Of a DNA stretch of 22,795 nt, positions 7,715 through 15,415 are shown piece after piece. Under the pieces are notes generated by a model. The model was not told the DNA's origin. It made no database searches and saw only the letters and a program-made list of their open reading frames with translations. The translations under genes and the position numbers were made by a program. The stretch's first letter is position 1. Each line of letters begins with the position of its first letter. Origin of the DNA: Deltaproteobacteria bacterium (lineage in GTDB: Bacteria; Desulfobacterota; DSM-4660; Desulfatiglandales; HGW-15); assembly GCA_016926135.1 (NCBI GenBank), contig JAFGPH010000501.1:1-22795 (forward strand), read 5' to 3'.

Positions 7715-7774
7715 CGGAAAGACTCGAACCGATGAGCCGCTGAATACCGGCGGCTGTATCCATGGAGAAAAGAC

Positions 7775-9079
7775 ATGAATGAAGAAGGGCTTACTCGGAC
7801 GAAGGAACTGGAATCCTTTTTTGAAAAATATCCCGACGTGCCAAAAGAAGTGATCGTCAAGGAAGACGCACTTCGCTTTGGCATCAAATTCACGCAGGCC
7901 GCCTTGGAGCGTGCGAGCGAAGGAAGACGCAGGTCCTACTACATCTTCTCCTACGACAAGACCGAGTCCGAGGAATTGAAACACGGCGAAGGTATCAAGG
8001 CCCCTGATGAGTTCAGGGTGGAGGGGGGACCGTACGAACTGAGAAAAACGAACGTGCGGGCCACCATTTCCTATGACTCTCCCTACCTCATCGACATCCT
8101 TGATGACGAGGTCTGGCTCACGAGTGATGGTGGGGAAAAAATCGGCAGGGTCAGTTTCCCTCCGGTTCCGAAATACTATTCCATGACCTTTGAGGACGGG
8201 ACTCACTACGCTGAAATCGTCCCTGTCGTGGGGTGGGGTACCCGGGCGTTCTGTACCATTCTCAGAAAATGCGCCTTATGGAATTTCGATTTGCAGTGCA
8301 AATTCTGCGACCTGAATGCCAACTATGATGCCCTGAAGAAGCAAGGCCGTTCCTACACCTTGAAAAAGAGTGTCGACAAGGTGGTGGAGGTCATGAAGAC
8401 CATATTCCTCGACCGGCCGGAAGACGAACCCCATCGATACTGCTTCATACTGTCCGGGGGATCGGTGATGTCCGGAAAAGGGGAATACGCAGACGTCAAA
8501 TTCTATACCGCCTATGTGGAAGCCATCAAAGAGGTTATCGGCAACCGGTGGATCTGTCATCTTCAGGCCGCCGCCCTGGATAGAGAGGGACTCAAGGCCA
8601 TGAAAGACGCGGGGGTGGATTGCTACCATCCCAATTTCGAGGTCTGGGACGAACGTCTGTTTAAGGCCCTCTGTCCTGGCAAGGAGAAATTCATAGGCAG
8701 GGACACCTGGATCAGGAGAACGATCGATGCGGTCGACGTCTTCGGCGAAGGATGGGTCACGCCCGCATTCGTATCCGGGGTTGAAATGTGCAAGCCTTAC
8801 GGTTTCGAGAACGCGGATGATGCCGTGAAATCCACGGCGGAAGGCTTGGACTACTTCATGTCCCACGGGGTCCTCCCGAGGGCCGATCACTGGTGCATTG
8901 AGCCCCTTTCCGGCCTGGGTGGAAGCCCCGTCGTGCCGCTCAAATACTTTGTTGAACTTGACCGGGCGTGGTATCGGCTCTGGGAAAAACACAAATTACC
9001 CCAGATACCCGGTTACCGGGATATGGGTCCGGGAAGGTCCGTCTACCAGCAGAGCGCGATTCTCGACATGGGTTGCTGA
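7775..9079 (+). CDS. Radical SAM protein with atypical Cys spacing
   Basis: A 434-residue protein. Four cysteines cluster at 160, 166, 175 and 178 (C-x5-C-x8-C-x2-C, within FCTILRKCALWNFDLQCKFC), in place of the canonical CX3CX2C. The SAM-binding GGE motif appears as ILSGGSV (228-230), followed by a TIM-barrel-like series (CHLQAAALDREGLKAMKDAG, YHPNFEVWDERLF, CPGKEKFIGRD), resembling biotin-synthase or HmdB-like radical SAM enzymes. There is an N-terminal extension of about 150 residues without a recognised domain, and no auxiliary cluster motif at the C-terminus. ATG 7775 follows GGAGA. It lies 60 bases after UbiD-1. The reaction is unknown to me; radical modification of the pathway substrate or of a cofactor is possible. 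Confidence 0.75.
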   Translation: MNEEGLTRTKELESFFEKYPDVPKEVIVKEDALRFGIKFTQAALERASEGRRRSYYIFSYDKTESEELKHGEGIKAPDEFRVEGGPYELRKTNVRATISYDSPYLIDILDDEVWLTSDGGEKIGRVSFPPVPKYYSMTFEDGTHYAEIVPVVGWGTRAFCTILRKCALWNFDLQCKFCDLNANYDALKKQGRSYTLKKSVDKVVEVMKTIFLDRPEDEPHRYCFILSGGSVMSGKGEYADVKFYTAYVEAIKEVIGNRWICHLQAAALDREGLKAMKDAGVDCYHPNFEVWDERLFKALCPGKEKFIGRDTWIRRTIDAVDVFGEGWVTPAFVSGVEMCKPYGFENADDAVKSTAEGLDYFMSHGVLPRADHWCIEPLSGLGGSPVVPLKYFVELDRAWYRLWEKHKLPQIPGYRDMGPGRSVYQQSAILDMGC

Positions 9080-9355
9080 AGGCGACCGAAGATCCATCTG
9101 CGGTCAACGCCTGAAACGCGCGGTTTGCAAAGTGTATCATGAATTCTTATTACCTTCTCAAAGACTCGCTTTGCCCGGAGCAATAGCAGGGCAGGGCATT
9201 CCACGCAGGTTCTGATACAAGGCAAGGACATCGGCGCCGGATACTGGCAAGCGACCGCCCACGGGCCACAGGGTATCCGCGTCGAGAATCCCTCCGTCCG
9301 GCCCATTACGGAAACAGGATGGCAGCACGCTTCCATCACCCTGAGGAGACTGCGA
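9080..9355 (+). other. Intergenic gap, no supported gene
   Basis: This 276-base gap is unusually long for the operon. The frame of the following acyl-CoA synthetase is open upstream to at least about 9180, giving residues such as GKDIGAGYWQATAHGPQG that I do not recognise, with no good ribosome site. It could be a decayed gene remnant, an untranslated leader with an internal promoter, or chance in GC-rich DNA. No confident promoter or terminator was found. Confidence 0.3.
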
Positions 9356-10933
9356 ATGGACCTAGGTGAACTTCCCCGCAGAAATGCAAGGCGGTATCCT
9401 GATGAACCCTGCCTCGCGGAGGGCAAAAAAAGATACTCCTTCCGGGACTATGACCATCGGGTGAACCGGCTTGCAAACGGGCTGCTGCAGCTTGGAGTGG
9501 GCCGGGGAGACAGGGTGGCCGTGCTTCTCACCAATTGCAGCGAGTACGTGGAGATCTATTTCGGCCTGGCCAAGATGGGCGCCATAGCCGTTCCCTTGAA
9601 CACACGTCTCCATGCCCAGGAGTATATCCGGTATTTCAAGGTCACCTCCCCCACCGCTCTCCTGGTCGGCGAGCCGTTTCAGCATGTGGTATCGGAAATC
9701 AGGCCGGCCCTTGACACGGTTCGCCACGTTGCCTGGGTCGGTGAAAATCCATGCGATGGAGCGGTCCCATACGAGGCCGTTCTTTCAGGTTCACCTCCAA
9801 CTGAGCCTTTGGTTGAAGTGAGCGAGAATGATGTGGCGACCATCTTCTTCACGAGCGGAACGACCGGGCTTCCAAAGGGGGCCATGTGGACCCACCGCAA
9901 CGTCCTTGAGCAGATGGTGAATCTCCAGATGGGCTTGCCGTTCTCAAGAGAAGACAGGGGCCTGATTGTTCTTCCCATGTTTCACGGGCCCGTCACCATT
10001 CCGATCCTCCATCAGCTCATGTACGTTGGGGGATCCATGGTCGTTTCCCCCCATGCCCATTTCGATGCCGGGCAGTTTCTGGGAACCATCGGGCAGGAAA
10101 AGATCACGTGCACCTTTGTGGTGCCGACCATGCTGGTGCAGCTCGTCAACCATCTGGAGATCGATCGCCATCGTGAGACCCTCAAACACCTGAGGCAGAT
10201 TAAATATGCGGCCTCACCCGCCTCGGCACGCGTGCTGAAAAGGGCGATCGAGTTGTTCGGTCCCATCCTTACCCAAGGCTACGGGTTGACGGAAACAGTC
10301 GGGGGCGTGAGCTTCCTGTCCAAACAAGATCACGCCGAATCGGAGGGACGGGAAAGCAAGCTCACCTCCTGCGGCAAGGAGTACATCAATGTCCATATCA
10401 GGATCGTCGATGAAAACGGCAGGGAAGTCCCGCCGGGGACCGTGGGGGAGATCCTGGTCAAGGGCGACAAGAATTTTGTGGGCTACTGGGACATGCCTGA
10501 AGAAACCGAAAAGGTCCTGAAGGGGGGATGGCTACACACCTCGGACCTGGGCATGTTCGACGAGGAAAGATACCTCTATCTGGTCGACAGGAAAAAGGAC
10601 ATGATCATCAGCGGGGGCGAAAACATCTATCCCGCGGAGATTGAAGGCGTCATCAACCGCCACGCGAAGGTGAAGGAATGCGCCGTGATCGGGGTACCCG
10701 ATCCCCTGTGGGGAGAGTCGGTCAAGGCCTTTGTGGTCCTGGAAGACGGCGAGAGCGCGACCGCAGAAGAGATTGTCGGCATTTGCCTGGAAAACCTGGC
10801 GAGTTACAAAAAACCGAAATTCGTCGAGTTTGTGGATGGGCTCCCCAAAAACAGCATGGGGAAGATTCTTAAACATCTACTGAGAGAAAAGGTCTCTCAA
10901 GAGGGAGGTGAAAATGCCACATCGGGATCTTAG
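9356..10933 (+). CDS. AMP-forming acyl-CoA synthetase (ANL superfamily)
   Basis: The 525-residue protein has all the main ANL motifs: the ATP loop TSGTTGLPKG (166-175), YGLTE (309-313), the hinge region TSDLGMFDEERYLYLVDRKK, DMIISGGENIYPAEIE in the C-terminal domain, and the catalytic Lys503 in NSMGKILK. It activates a carboxylic acid to an acyl-adenylate and then the CoA thioester, in the cytoplasm. The sequence resembles fatty-acid or aryl-type ligases; the substrate cannot be read by eye. ATG 9356 has GAGGAG seven bases upstream. The 3' end overlaps the start of UbiD-2 by 20 bases, implying translational coupling. Context suggests it activates the acid brought in by the TRAP system, or the (de)carboxylation product. 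Confidence 0.93.
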   Translation: MDLGELPRRNARRYPDEPCLAEGKKRYSFRDYDHRVNRLANGLLQLGVGRGDRVAVLLTNCSEYVEIYFGLAKMGAIAVPLNTRLHAQEYIRYFKVTSPTALLVGEPFQHVVSEIRPALDTVRHVAWVGENPCDGAVPYEAVLSGSPPTEPLVEVSENDVATIFFTSGTTGLPKGAMWTHRNVLEQMVNLQMGLPFSREDRGLIVLPMFHGPVTIPILHQLMYVGGSMVVSPHAHFDAGQFLGTIGQEKITCTFVVPTMLVQLVNHLEIDRHRETLKHLRQIKYAASPASARVLKRAIELFGPILTQGYGLTETVGGVSFLSKQDHAESEGRESKLTSCGKEYINVHIRIVDENGREVPPGTVGEILVKGDKNFVGYWDMPEETEKVLKGGWLHTSDLGMFDEERYLYLVDRKKDMIISGGENIYPAEIEGVINRHAKVKECAVIGVPDPLWGESVKAFVVLEDGESATAEEIVGICLENLASYKKPKFVEFVDGLPKNSMGKILKHLLREKVSQEGGENATSGS

Positions 10934-12335
10934 ATCGTTCATCAGCCGGCTGGAGGAAACGGGGGAACTGCACCGCGTGAAGACCGAAGTCGATTGGGAC
11001 CTCGAGCTTTCTCATATTGCGAAGATCAACGAGCAGAAACAGGGGCCTGCCCTGCTCTTCGAAAATGTGAAAGGCTATTCCACGCCTGTCTTCACGAGCG
11101 CCCTGGCAACGCCCAAAAGGCTTGCCATCGCCCTGGACCTGCCCACCCACCTGAGCCTTATGGAGATCGCGCAGGAATGGGCCGGCAGGGTGAAAACCAA
11201 GATCCCCCCCAGAGAAGTGCAGACAGGTCCCTGCAAGGAAAACAAGGATTTTGGTGAAAAGGTGAATATCCTGAAGTTTCCCGTGCCGAGATACTACGAA
11301 AAGGATGGTGGCCGTTATATCGGCACCACCAACTGCATCGTATCGAGGAGCCCTGAGACGGGATGGATCAACGTCGGCACCCACCGGATGCAGGTCCTTG
11401 ACGAAAAGAGCGCAGGCATCTGGATGATCCCGGGAAAACACATTCAACTCCACCTCAAGGAGTACGAACGGATGGGAAAACCCATGCCCGTTGCGGTGGC
11501 CATCGGTGTCGACCCCATCGCCTTCCTTGTCGCCAGCGCTCCCTTTCCCCCCAACGAGTGCGAGTATGACTTCATGGGCGCACTCAGGGGAGAGCCGGTG
11601 GAGGTTGTCAAGGCGGAGACCGTGGACCTTCCGGTCCCCGCAGGGGCGGAGGTGATCCTGGAGGGGGAGGTCGACCCCTTTGAACTGAAGCCCGAGGGCC
11701 CCTACGGCGAATACTCAGGATACTATCAGGCCTCCTACCCCAAGCCCTACATGAAGATCAAATGCGTAACCTACAGGAATAACCCCATTCACTGGGGATG
11801 TACGACGGGCAGACCGATCACCGATATCCACATCTTGATGTCCATGAACCGTACGGCCCAGCTTTGGGCCGACCTGAACGCGATAGGCATTCCCGGTCTG
11901 AAGGGGGTCTACTGCCCTCCTGAGACGGGAGGCTACTTCACGGCCATCGTATCGATACGGCAGCTCTATCCGGGGCATGCCAGGCAGGTGGGGACGGCTG
12001 TGCTTTCATGCCCGTCCGGCACCTACTCGACAAAACTCGTCGTGGTCGTGGATGATGACGTGGACCCCACCGATCTCAGCCAGGTCTGGTGGGCCGTGGG
12101 CATGCGATTCCAGCCCAACCGGGGCACGGAAATTCTCAACCGAGGCCTTTCTTCGCATATCGACCCCTCCCTTCGTATTGACGAAAAGGAATACACCTCT
12201 CGCATGATCATTGACGCGACGACTCCTTTTGAATGGCCCGAGGAAAAGAGACCCGTGCTGATCGAGTTGACGGAGGAAGTGCTTCAGAAGGTGAGGGGGC
12301 GATGGGGCGAGTACTTCCCGTCCCAGATTTCATAA
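10914..12335 (+). CDS. UbiD-family prenyl-FMN-dependent (de)carboxylase, copy 2
   Basis: A 473-residue UbiD-family protein with Glu261 and Glu266 in PEGPYGEYSGYY and the conserved segment INVGTHRMQVLDEKSAGI (Asn153, Arg158). All residues expected of an active prenyl-FMN enzyme are present. The start is ATG 10914, preferred over the GTG six bases earlier because GGGAGG precedes it by five bases. It overlaps the acyl-CoA synthetase gene by 20 bases and is followed after 32 bases by the TRAP binding protein. It differs clearly from UbiD-1 outside the motifs. Close coupling to the CoA ligase suggests its substrate or product is the ligase's partner acid; this is inference. Confidence 0.93.
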   Translation: MPHRDLRSFISRLEETGELHRVKTEVDWDLELSHIAKINEQKQGPALLFENVKGYSTPVFTSALATPKRLAIALDLPTHLSLMEIAQEWAGRVKTKIPPREVQTGPCKENKDFGEKVNILKFPVPRYYEKDGGRYIGTTNCIVSRSPETGWINVGTHRMQVLDEKSAGIWMIPGKHIQLHLKEYERMGKPMPVAVAIGVDPIAFLVASAPFPPNECEYDFMGALRGEPVEVVKAETVDLPVPAGAEVILEGEVDPFELKPEGPYGEYSGYYQASYPKPYMKIKCVTYRNNPIHWGCTTGRPITDIHILMSMNRTAQLWADLNAIGIPGLKGVYCPPETGGYFTAIVSIRQLYPGHARQVGTAVLSCPSGTYSTKLVVVVDDDVDPTDLSQVWWAVGMRFQPNRGTEILNRGLSSHIDPSLRIDEKEYTSRMIIDATTPFEWPEEKRPVLIELTEEVLQKVRGRWGEYFPSQIS

Positions 12336-12367
12336 ACACCTTATCCAAAAGCAAGGAGGTCGTAGCC

Positions 12368-13387
12368 ATGAAGGTTGCAAAATTATCCGTATCCGTTTTC
12401 TGTGTACTGGCAATGGTCTTGTGTTTTTCCGTTACCTCTTCCGTGGCCCAGACAAAGACCGTCAAGATCACCTTTTCCCATTTCTGGCCTCTCGGGCACC
12501 CGGTGACCAATCTCCTCGATGCGTGGGCCAAGGAGGTCGAGAAACGCACCAAGGGAACCGTGAACGTTACCATCTTTACGGCCGGCACCCTTACCCCCGC
12601 CCCCAAGTGTTACGACGGCGTGGTCAAGGGGATCTCAGGGATGGGTTCTTCTGCCATGGGTTATACCAAGGGTCGTTTTCCTCTCATGGAGGTCCTGGAA
12701 CTCCCTTGGGGTTGCGAGACGGCCCTCGTCGCCACACGCATGGCCAACGCATTTTACAGGAAGTTCCTGCCCCAGGAACTCAGCGACACCAAGGTGATGT
12801 TCTTCCAGGCCCACGGCCCCGGCATCGTGCACACGAAAAAGCCGGTGAGGAAGCTGGAAGACATGAAGGGGCTCAAGATCCGATCGACCGGGACCTCTGC
12901 AAAGATCGCTACGGCCCTGGGCGCAACCCCCGTGGCCATGCCCATGGGCGACACCTACGACGCCATCGCAAAGGGTGTCGTGGACGGATCCATGGCACCG
13001 ATCTCATCCCTAGCAGGGTTCAAATGGGGTGAGGTGGCCAAGTGTACGACCGAGAACTTCGGCGCAGCCTACACCCAAGCCTTCTTCGTGGTCATGAACA
13101 AGGGGGCCTGGAACAGCCTGCCGGCCGATGCAAAGGCGGTCATAGAGAAGATCAACGAGGAATGGATCGAAAGGACCGGCAGGGTCTGGGATGAGTACGA
13201 CGAGATGGGGCGGGACTTTGTCAAAAAGCTCGGCAATGAGATCATCTCTCTCTCCAAGGAAGAGAACAAACGCTGGTCCCAGGCGTGCGAGGGCATGATG
13301 GACGAATACCTGAAGTATGCCCAGGAGCGCGGGTTGCCGGGAAACCAGGCAGTGCAGTTCTGTCGCGACTATCTGAAAAACCGCTGA
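12368..13387 (+). CDS. dctP: TRAP transporter periplasmic substrate-binding protein (DctP family)
   Basis: A 339-residue protein starting at ATG 12368, with GGAGG eight bases upstream; the frame is open farther back but only overlaps UbiD-2. A signal peptide is clear: basic start MKVAKL, hydrophobic core, and a cut near SSVA-QT (about residue 27). The mature protein shows the DctP pattern KITFSHFWPLGHP, WAKEVEKRTKGTVNVTIFTAG, and MKGLKIRSTG, whose Arg normally binds the substrate carboxylate. The family captures organic acids in the periplasm for the DctQM membrane complex, driven by a sodium or proton gradient. The ligand here is probably the carboxylate degraded by the neighbouring enzymes, which is inference. 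Confidence 0.93.
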   Translation: MKVAKLSVSVFCVLAMVLCFSVTSSVAQTKTVKITFSHFWPLGHPVTNLLDAWAKEVEKRTKGTVNVTIFTAGTLTPAPKCYDGVVKGISGMGSSAMGYTKGRFPLMEVLELPWGCETALVATRMANAFYRKFLPQELSDTKVMFFQAHGPGIVHTKKPVRKLEDMKGLKIRSTGTSAKIATALGATPVAMPMGDTYDAIAKGVVDGSMAPISSLAGFKWGEVAKCTTENFGAAYTQAFFVVMNKGAWNSLPADAKAVIEKINEEWIERTGRVWDEYDEMGRDFVKKLGNEIISLSKEENKRWSQACEGMMDEYLKYAQERGLPGNQAVQFCRDYLKNR

Positions 13388-13448
13388 GGTAGCCGAAGGG
13401 GGGCGCCCTGGCGGCTCAAACACCGGATGCCGCACCCGGCAGGAGAAA

Positions 13449-13934
13449 ATGATGGAACATCTGTTACAGGTATCCCTCAAAATATGTAAATTTCTCTACG
13501 CCCTTTCCGGTGCTGCACTGGTCTGGATGATGCTTCTGACCGTGGCGGACGTGATTCTGAGAGAACTGGGCAGGCCCATCATCGGCACGTACGAACTGGT
13601 CGCCTTTTCCGGAGCGGTCGTGGTCGGTTTCGGCCTGCCCTATACCTCGTGGACGAGGGGTCATGTCTACATGGAATTTCTCGTCGAGAAGATACCGAGG
13701 CGAAGCCGGAACATTGCCTACGTCCTTACACGGCTCATGGGCATCACTCTCTTTGCCGTTGCGGCGTACAACCTCTTCCTTGTTGGTGTGGATCTCTACA
13801 ATTCGGGAGAGGTGTCCCCCACCCTGAATTTCCCCTTTTATCCGGTTGCCTATGGCGTCGGCTTGTGCTGTTCCCTGGTCTGTCTCATGCTCCTGTGCGA
13901 CATTGTGAAAGCCTTTGGAGATCATCATGGGTGA
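13449..13934 (+). CDS. dctQ: TRAP transporter small permease subunit (DctQ family)
   Basis: A 161-residue protein with four hydrophobic segments (about residues 14-34, 46-66, 88-108 and 132-152), the usual DctQ topology, and the family signature VADVILRELGRPIIGTYELV in the first half. It is the small inner-membrane subunit that joins with DctM. Two adjacent ATGs (13449 and 13452) follow AGGAG; the second has the better spacing (6 against 3 bases), so the true start may be 13452. The 3' end overlaps dctM by 8 bases, which implies translational coupling. Confidence 0.9.
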   Translation: MMEHLLQVSLKICKFLYALSGAALVWMMLLTVADVILRELGRPIIGTYELVAFSGAVVVGFGLPYTSWTRGHVYMEFLVEKIPRRSRNIAYVLTRLMGITLFAVAAYNLFLVGVDLYNSGEVSPTLNFPFYPVAYGVGLCCSLVCLMLLCDIVKAFGDHHG

Positions 13935-15228
13935 AATCACAGTAGGTATCATTGGTATCGCAGTGATGTTGCTCGTCTTTTGTACGGGCATCGAGATAGG
14001 ATTCGGCATGGCCATCGTGGGGTTTCTCGGTTTCGCATATCTCGTGTCGTTTCCTGCTGCGTGCAATCTCCTGGCCCAGGACTTCTTCGAGGTGTTCTCT
14101 TCCTATACCCTCACCGTCATCCCCCTCTTCATCCTCATGGGACAGGCGGCATTCAGCTCGGGGATCGCGAAAAAGCTTTACGGGAGCGCCTACAAGTTCA
14201 CGTCTCATGTGCCGGGGGGGCTGGCCATGGCAACCGTGACAGGCGCCACAGCCTTCGGAGCCGTTTGCGGCTCCATGCCCGCCACGGCCGCGACCTTTTC
14301 AGCTGTCGCCGTTCCCCAGATGGACCGCTACAATTACGACAAGAGACTCTCCACGGGAGTGGTGGCAACCGTGGGCGTCCTGGGCGTTCTCATTCCGCCA
14401 AGCAGCCTGCTCATTATACTCGGCATCATTACCGAACAATCCATCGGTCAGCTCTTCATGGCGGGACTGATACCGGGTCTCATCCTCGCGGTGACCTTCA
14501 TGATCCTTATTTATGCCTGGTGCAGGATCAACCCACGGCTCGGCCCCCACAGCGAGAAATACCCGTGGCCGGTCAGGATGGCGTCCCTCAGGGAGTTTCT
14601 GTGGCCTGCGATCATTTTTCTGGTGGTGATCGGCGGCCTCATGAAGGGATTCTTTACACCAACCGAAGCCGGCAGTATCGGCACCTTTGCCGTTCTCGTC
14701 CTAACACTCGTCACTCGAAATCTGGACCTGAAAGGGTTTATCAAGGCGATCGCCGACACGATCCGGCCCACCTGTATGATCCTGACGCTCATCGCCGGAT
14801 CAACCGTCCTGGGCCACTTCGTCACCATGACCCAGATTCCGTTGTTTGCCGCCGAGGGGATTGCGAAGCTCCAGCTTCCCCCGTGGCTCATCATGACCCT
14901 CATCATGTTCGTATACCTCCTGGGCGGATCTTTTGTGGACGACCTTGCCTTCATGATCCTTGCAACACCTATTCTCTTTCCGGCGGTCGTCAAGCTGGGC
15001 TATGACCCCCTCTGGTTCTGTGTCATGGTCACCATCACGCTCGGCATCGGTGTGATTATCCCGCCCGTGGCCGTTTCGGTCTTCATCGTGAAGAACTTTA
15101 CCGATGTGCCATTCAGCGTGATCTACAGGGGTGTCTATCCCTTCCTGCTGGCCCTCATCGCGTGTATTACCCTGCTCTTCATCTTCCCCGGGCTGGTGAC
15201 ATGGCTTCCTTCAGTATTCTATCGGTGA
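13927..15228 (+). CDS. dctM: TRAP transporter large permease subunit (DctM family)
   Basis: A 433-residue, strongly hydrophobic protein with about 12 membrane segments. Typical DctM sequences are seen: FILMGQAAFSSGIAKKLY, GATAFGAVCGSMPATAATFS, VGVLGVLIPPSSLLIILGII, TEAGSIGTFAVLV and the repeat-like GIGVIIPPVAVSVFIVKNFT near the end. It forms the transport channel with DctQ and accepts substrate from DctP. ATG 13927 has GGAG six bases upstream and overlaps dctQ; an in-frame TTG at 13915 is less likely. With dctP and dctQ it makes a complete three-subunit TRAP system. Confidence 0.93.
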   Translation: MGEITVGIIGIAVMLLVFCTGIEIGFGMAIVGFLGFAYLVSFPAACNLLAQDFFEVFSSYTLTVIPLFILMGQAAFSSGIAKKLYGSAYKFTSHVPGGLAMATVTGATAFGAVCGSMPATAATFSAVAVPQMDRYNYDKRLSTGVVATVGVLGVLIPPSSLLIILGIITEQSIGQLFMAGLIPGLILAVTFMILIYAWCRINPRLGPHSEKYPWPVRMASLREFLWPAIIFLVVIGGLMKGFFTPTEAGSIGTFAVLVLTLVTRNLDLKGFIKAIADTIRPTCMILTLIAGSTVLGHFVTMTQIPLFAAEGIAKLQLPPWLIMTLIMFVYLLGGSFVDDLAFMILATPILFPAVVKLGYDPLWFCVMVTITLGIGVIIPPVAVSVFIVKNFTDVPFSVIYRGVYPFLLALIACITLLFIFPGLVTWLPSVFYR

Positions 15229-15295
15229 ATGGAAAAACTCCTTTCGCCTTTACGATGGGCCTCTTCCGCGCAGGCAGCAGAAATGGGAGGATCAC

Positions 15296-15415
15296 ATGAT
15301 CAACAAACATTTCGTCATCGACATGCAACACCATTTCATACCAATGAGCGGTGACGAGAAGCGAAGACTCTACGAACGGGGGCGCCGGCATGGCAGAACT
15401 TCCCGGCTACGGTAA
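15296..15415 (+). pseudogene. Truncated amidohydrolase (N-terminal stub, 39 codons)
   Basis: An ATG with a strong GGGAGG site starts MINKHFVIDMQHHFIP, which looks like the start of an ACMSD/amidohydrolase-2 family enzyme (pattern I-D-x-[HEQ]-H-H-F-x-P at the first metal-binding strand). Continuing codons (SGDEKRRLYERG) still read plausibly, then the frame meets a stop after 39 codons, 26 bases inside the AOR gene. The rest of the roughly 300-residue enzyme is absent, so a deletion that joined the stub to the AOR start is likely. Members of this family include decarboxylases and hydrolases of aromatic and ring-opened acids, which would suit the cluster. It could now act only as a translated leader for the AOR gene. 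Confidence 0.5.
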
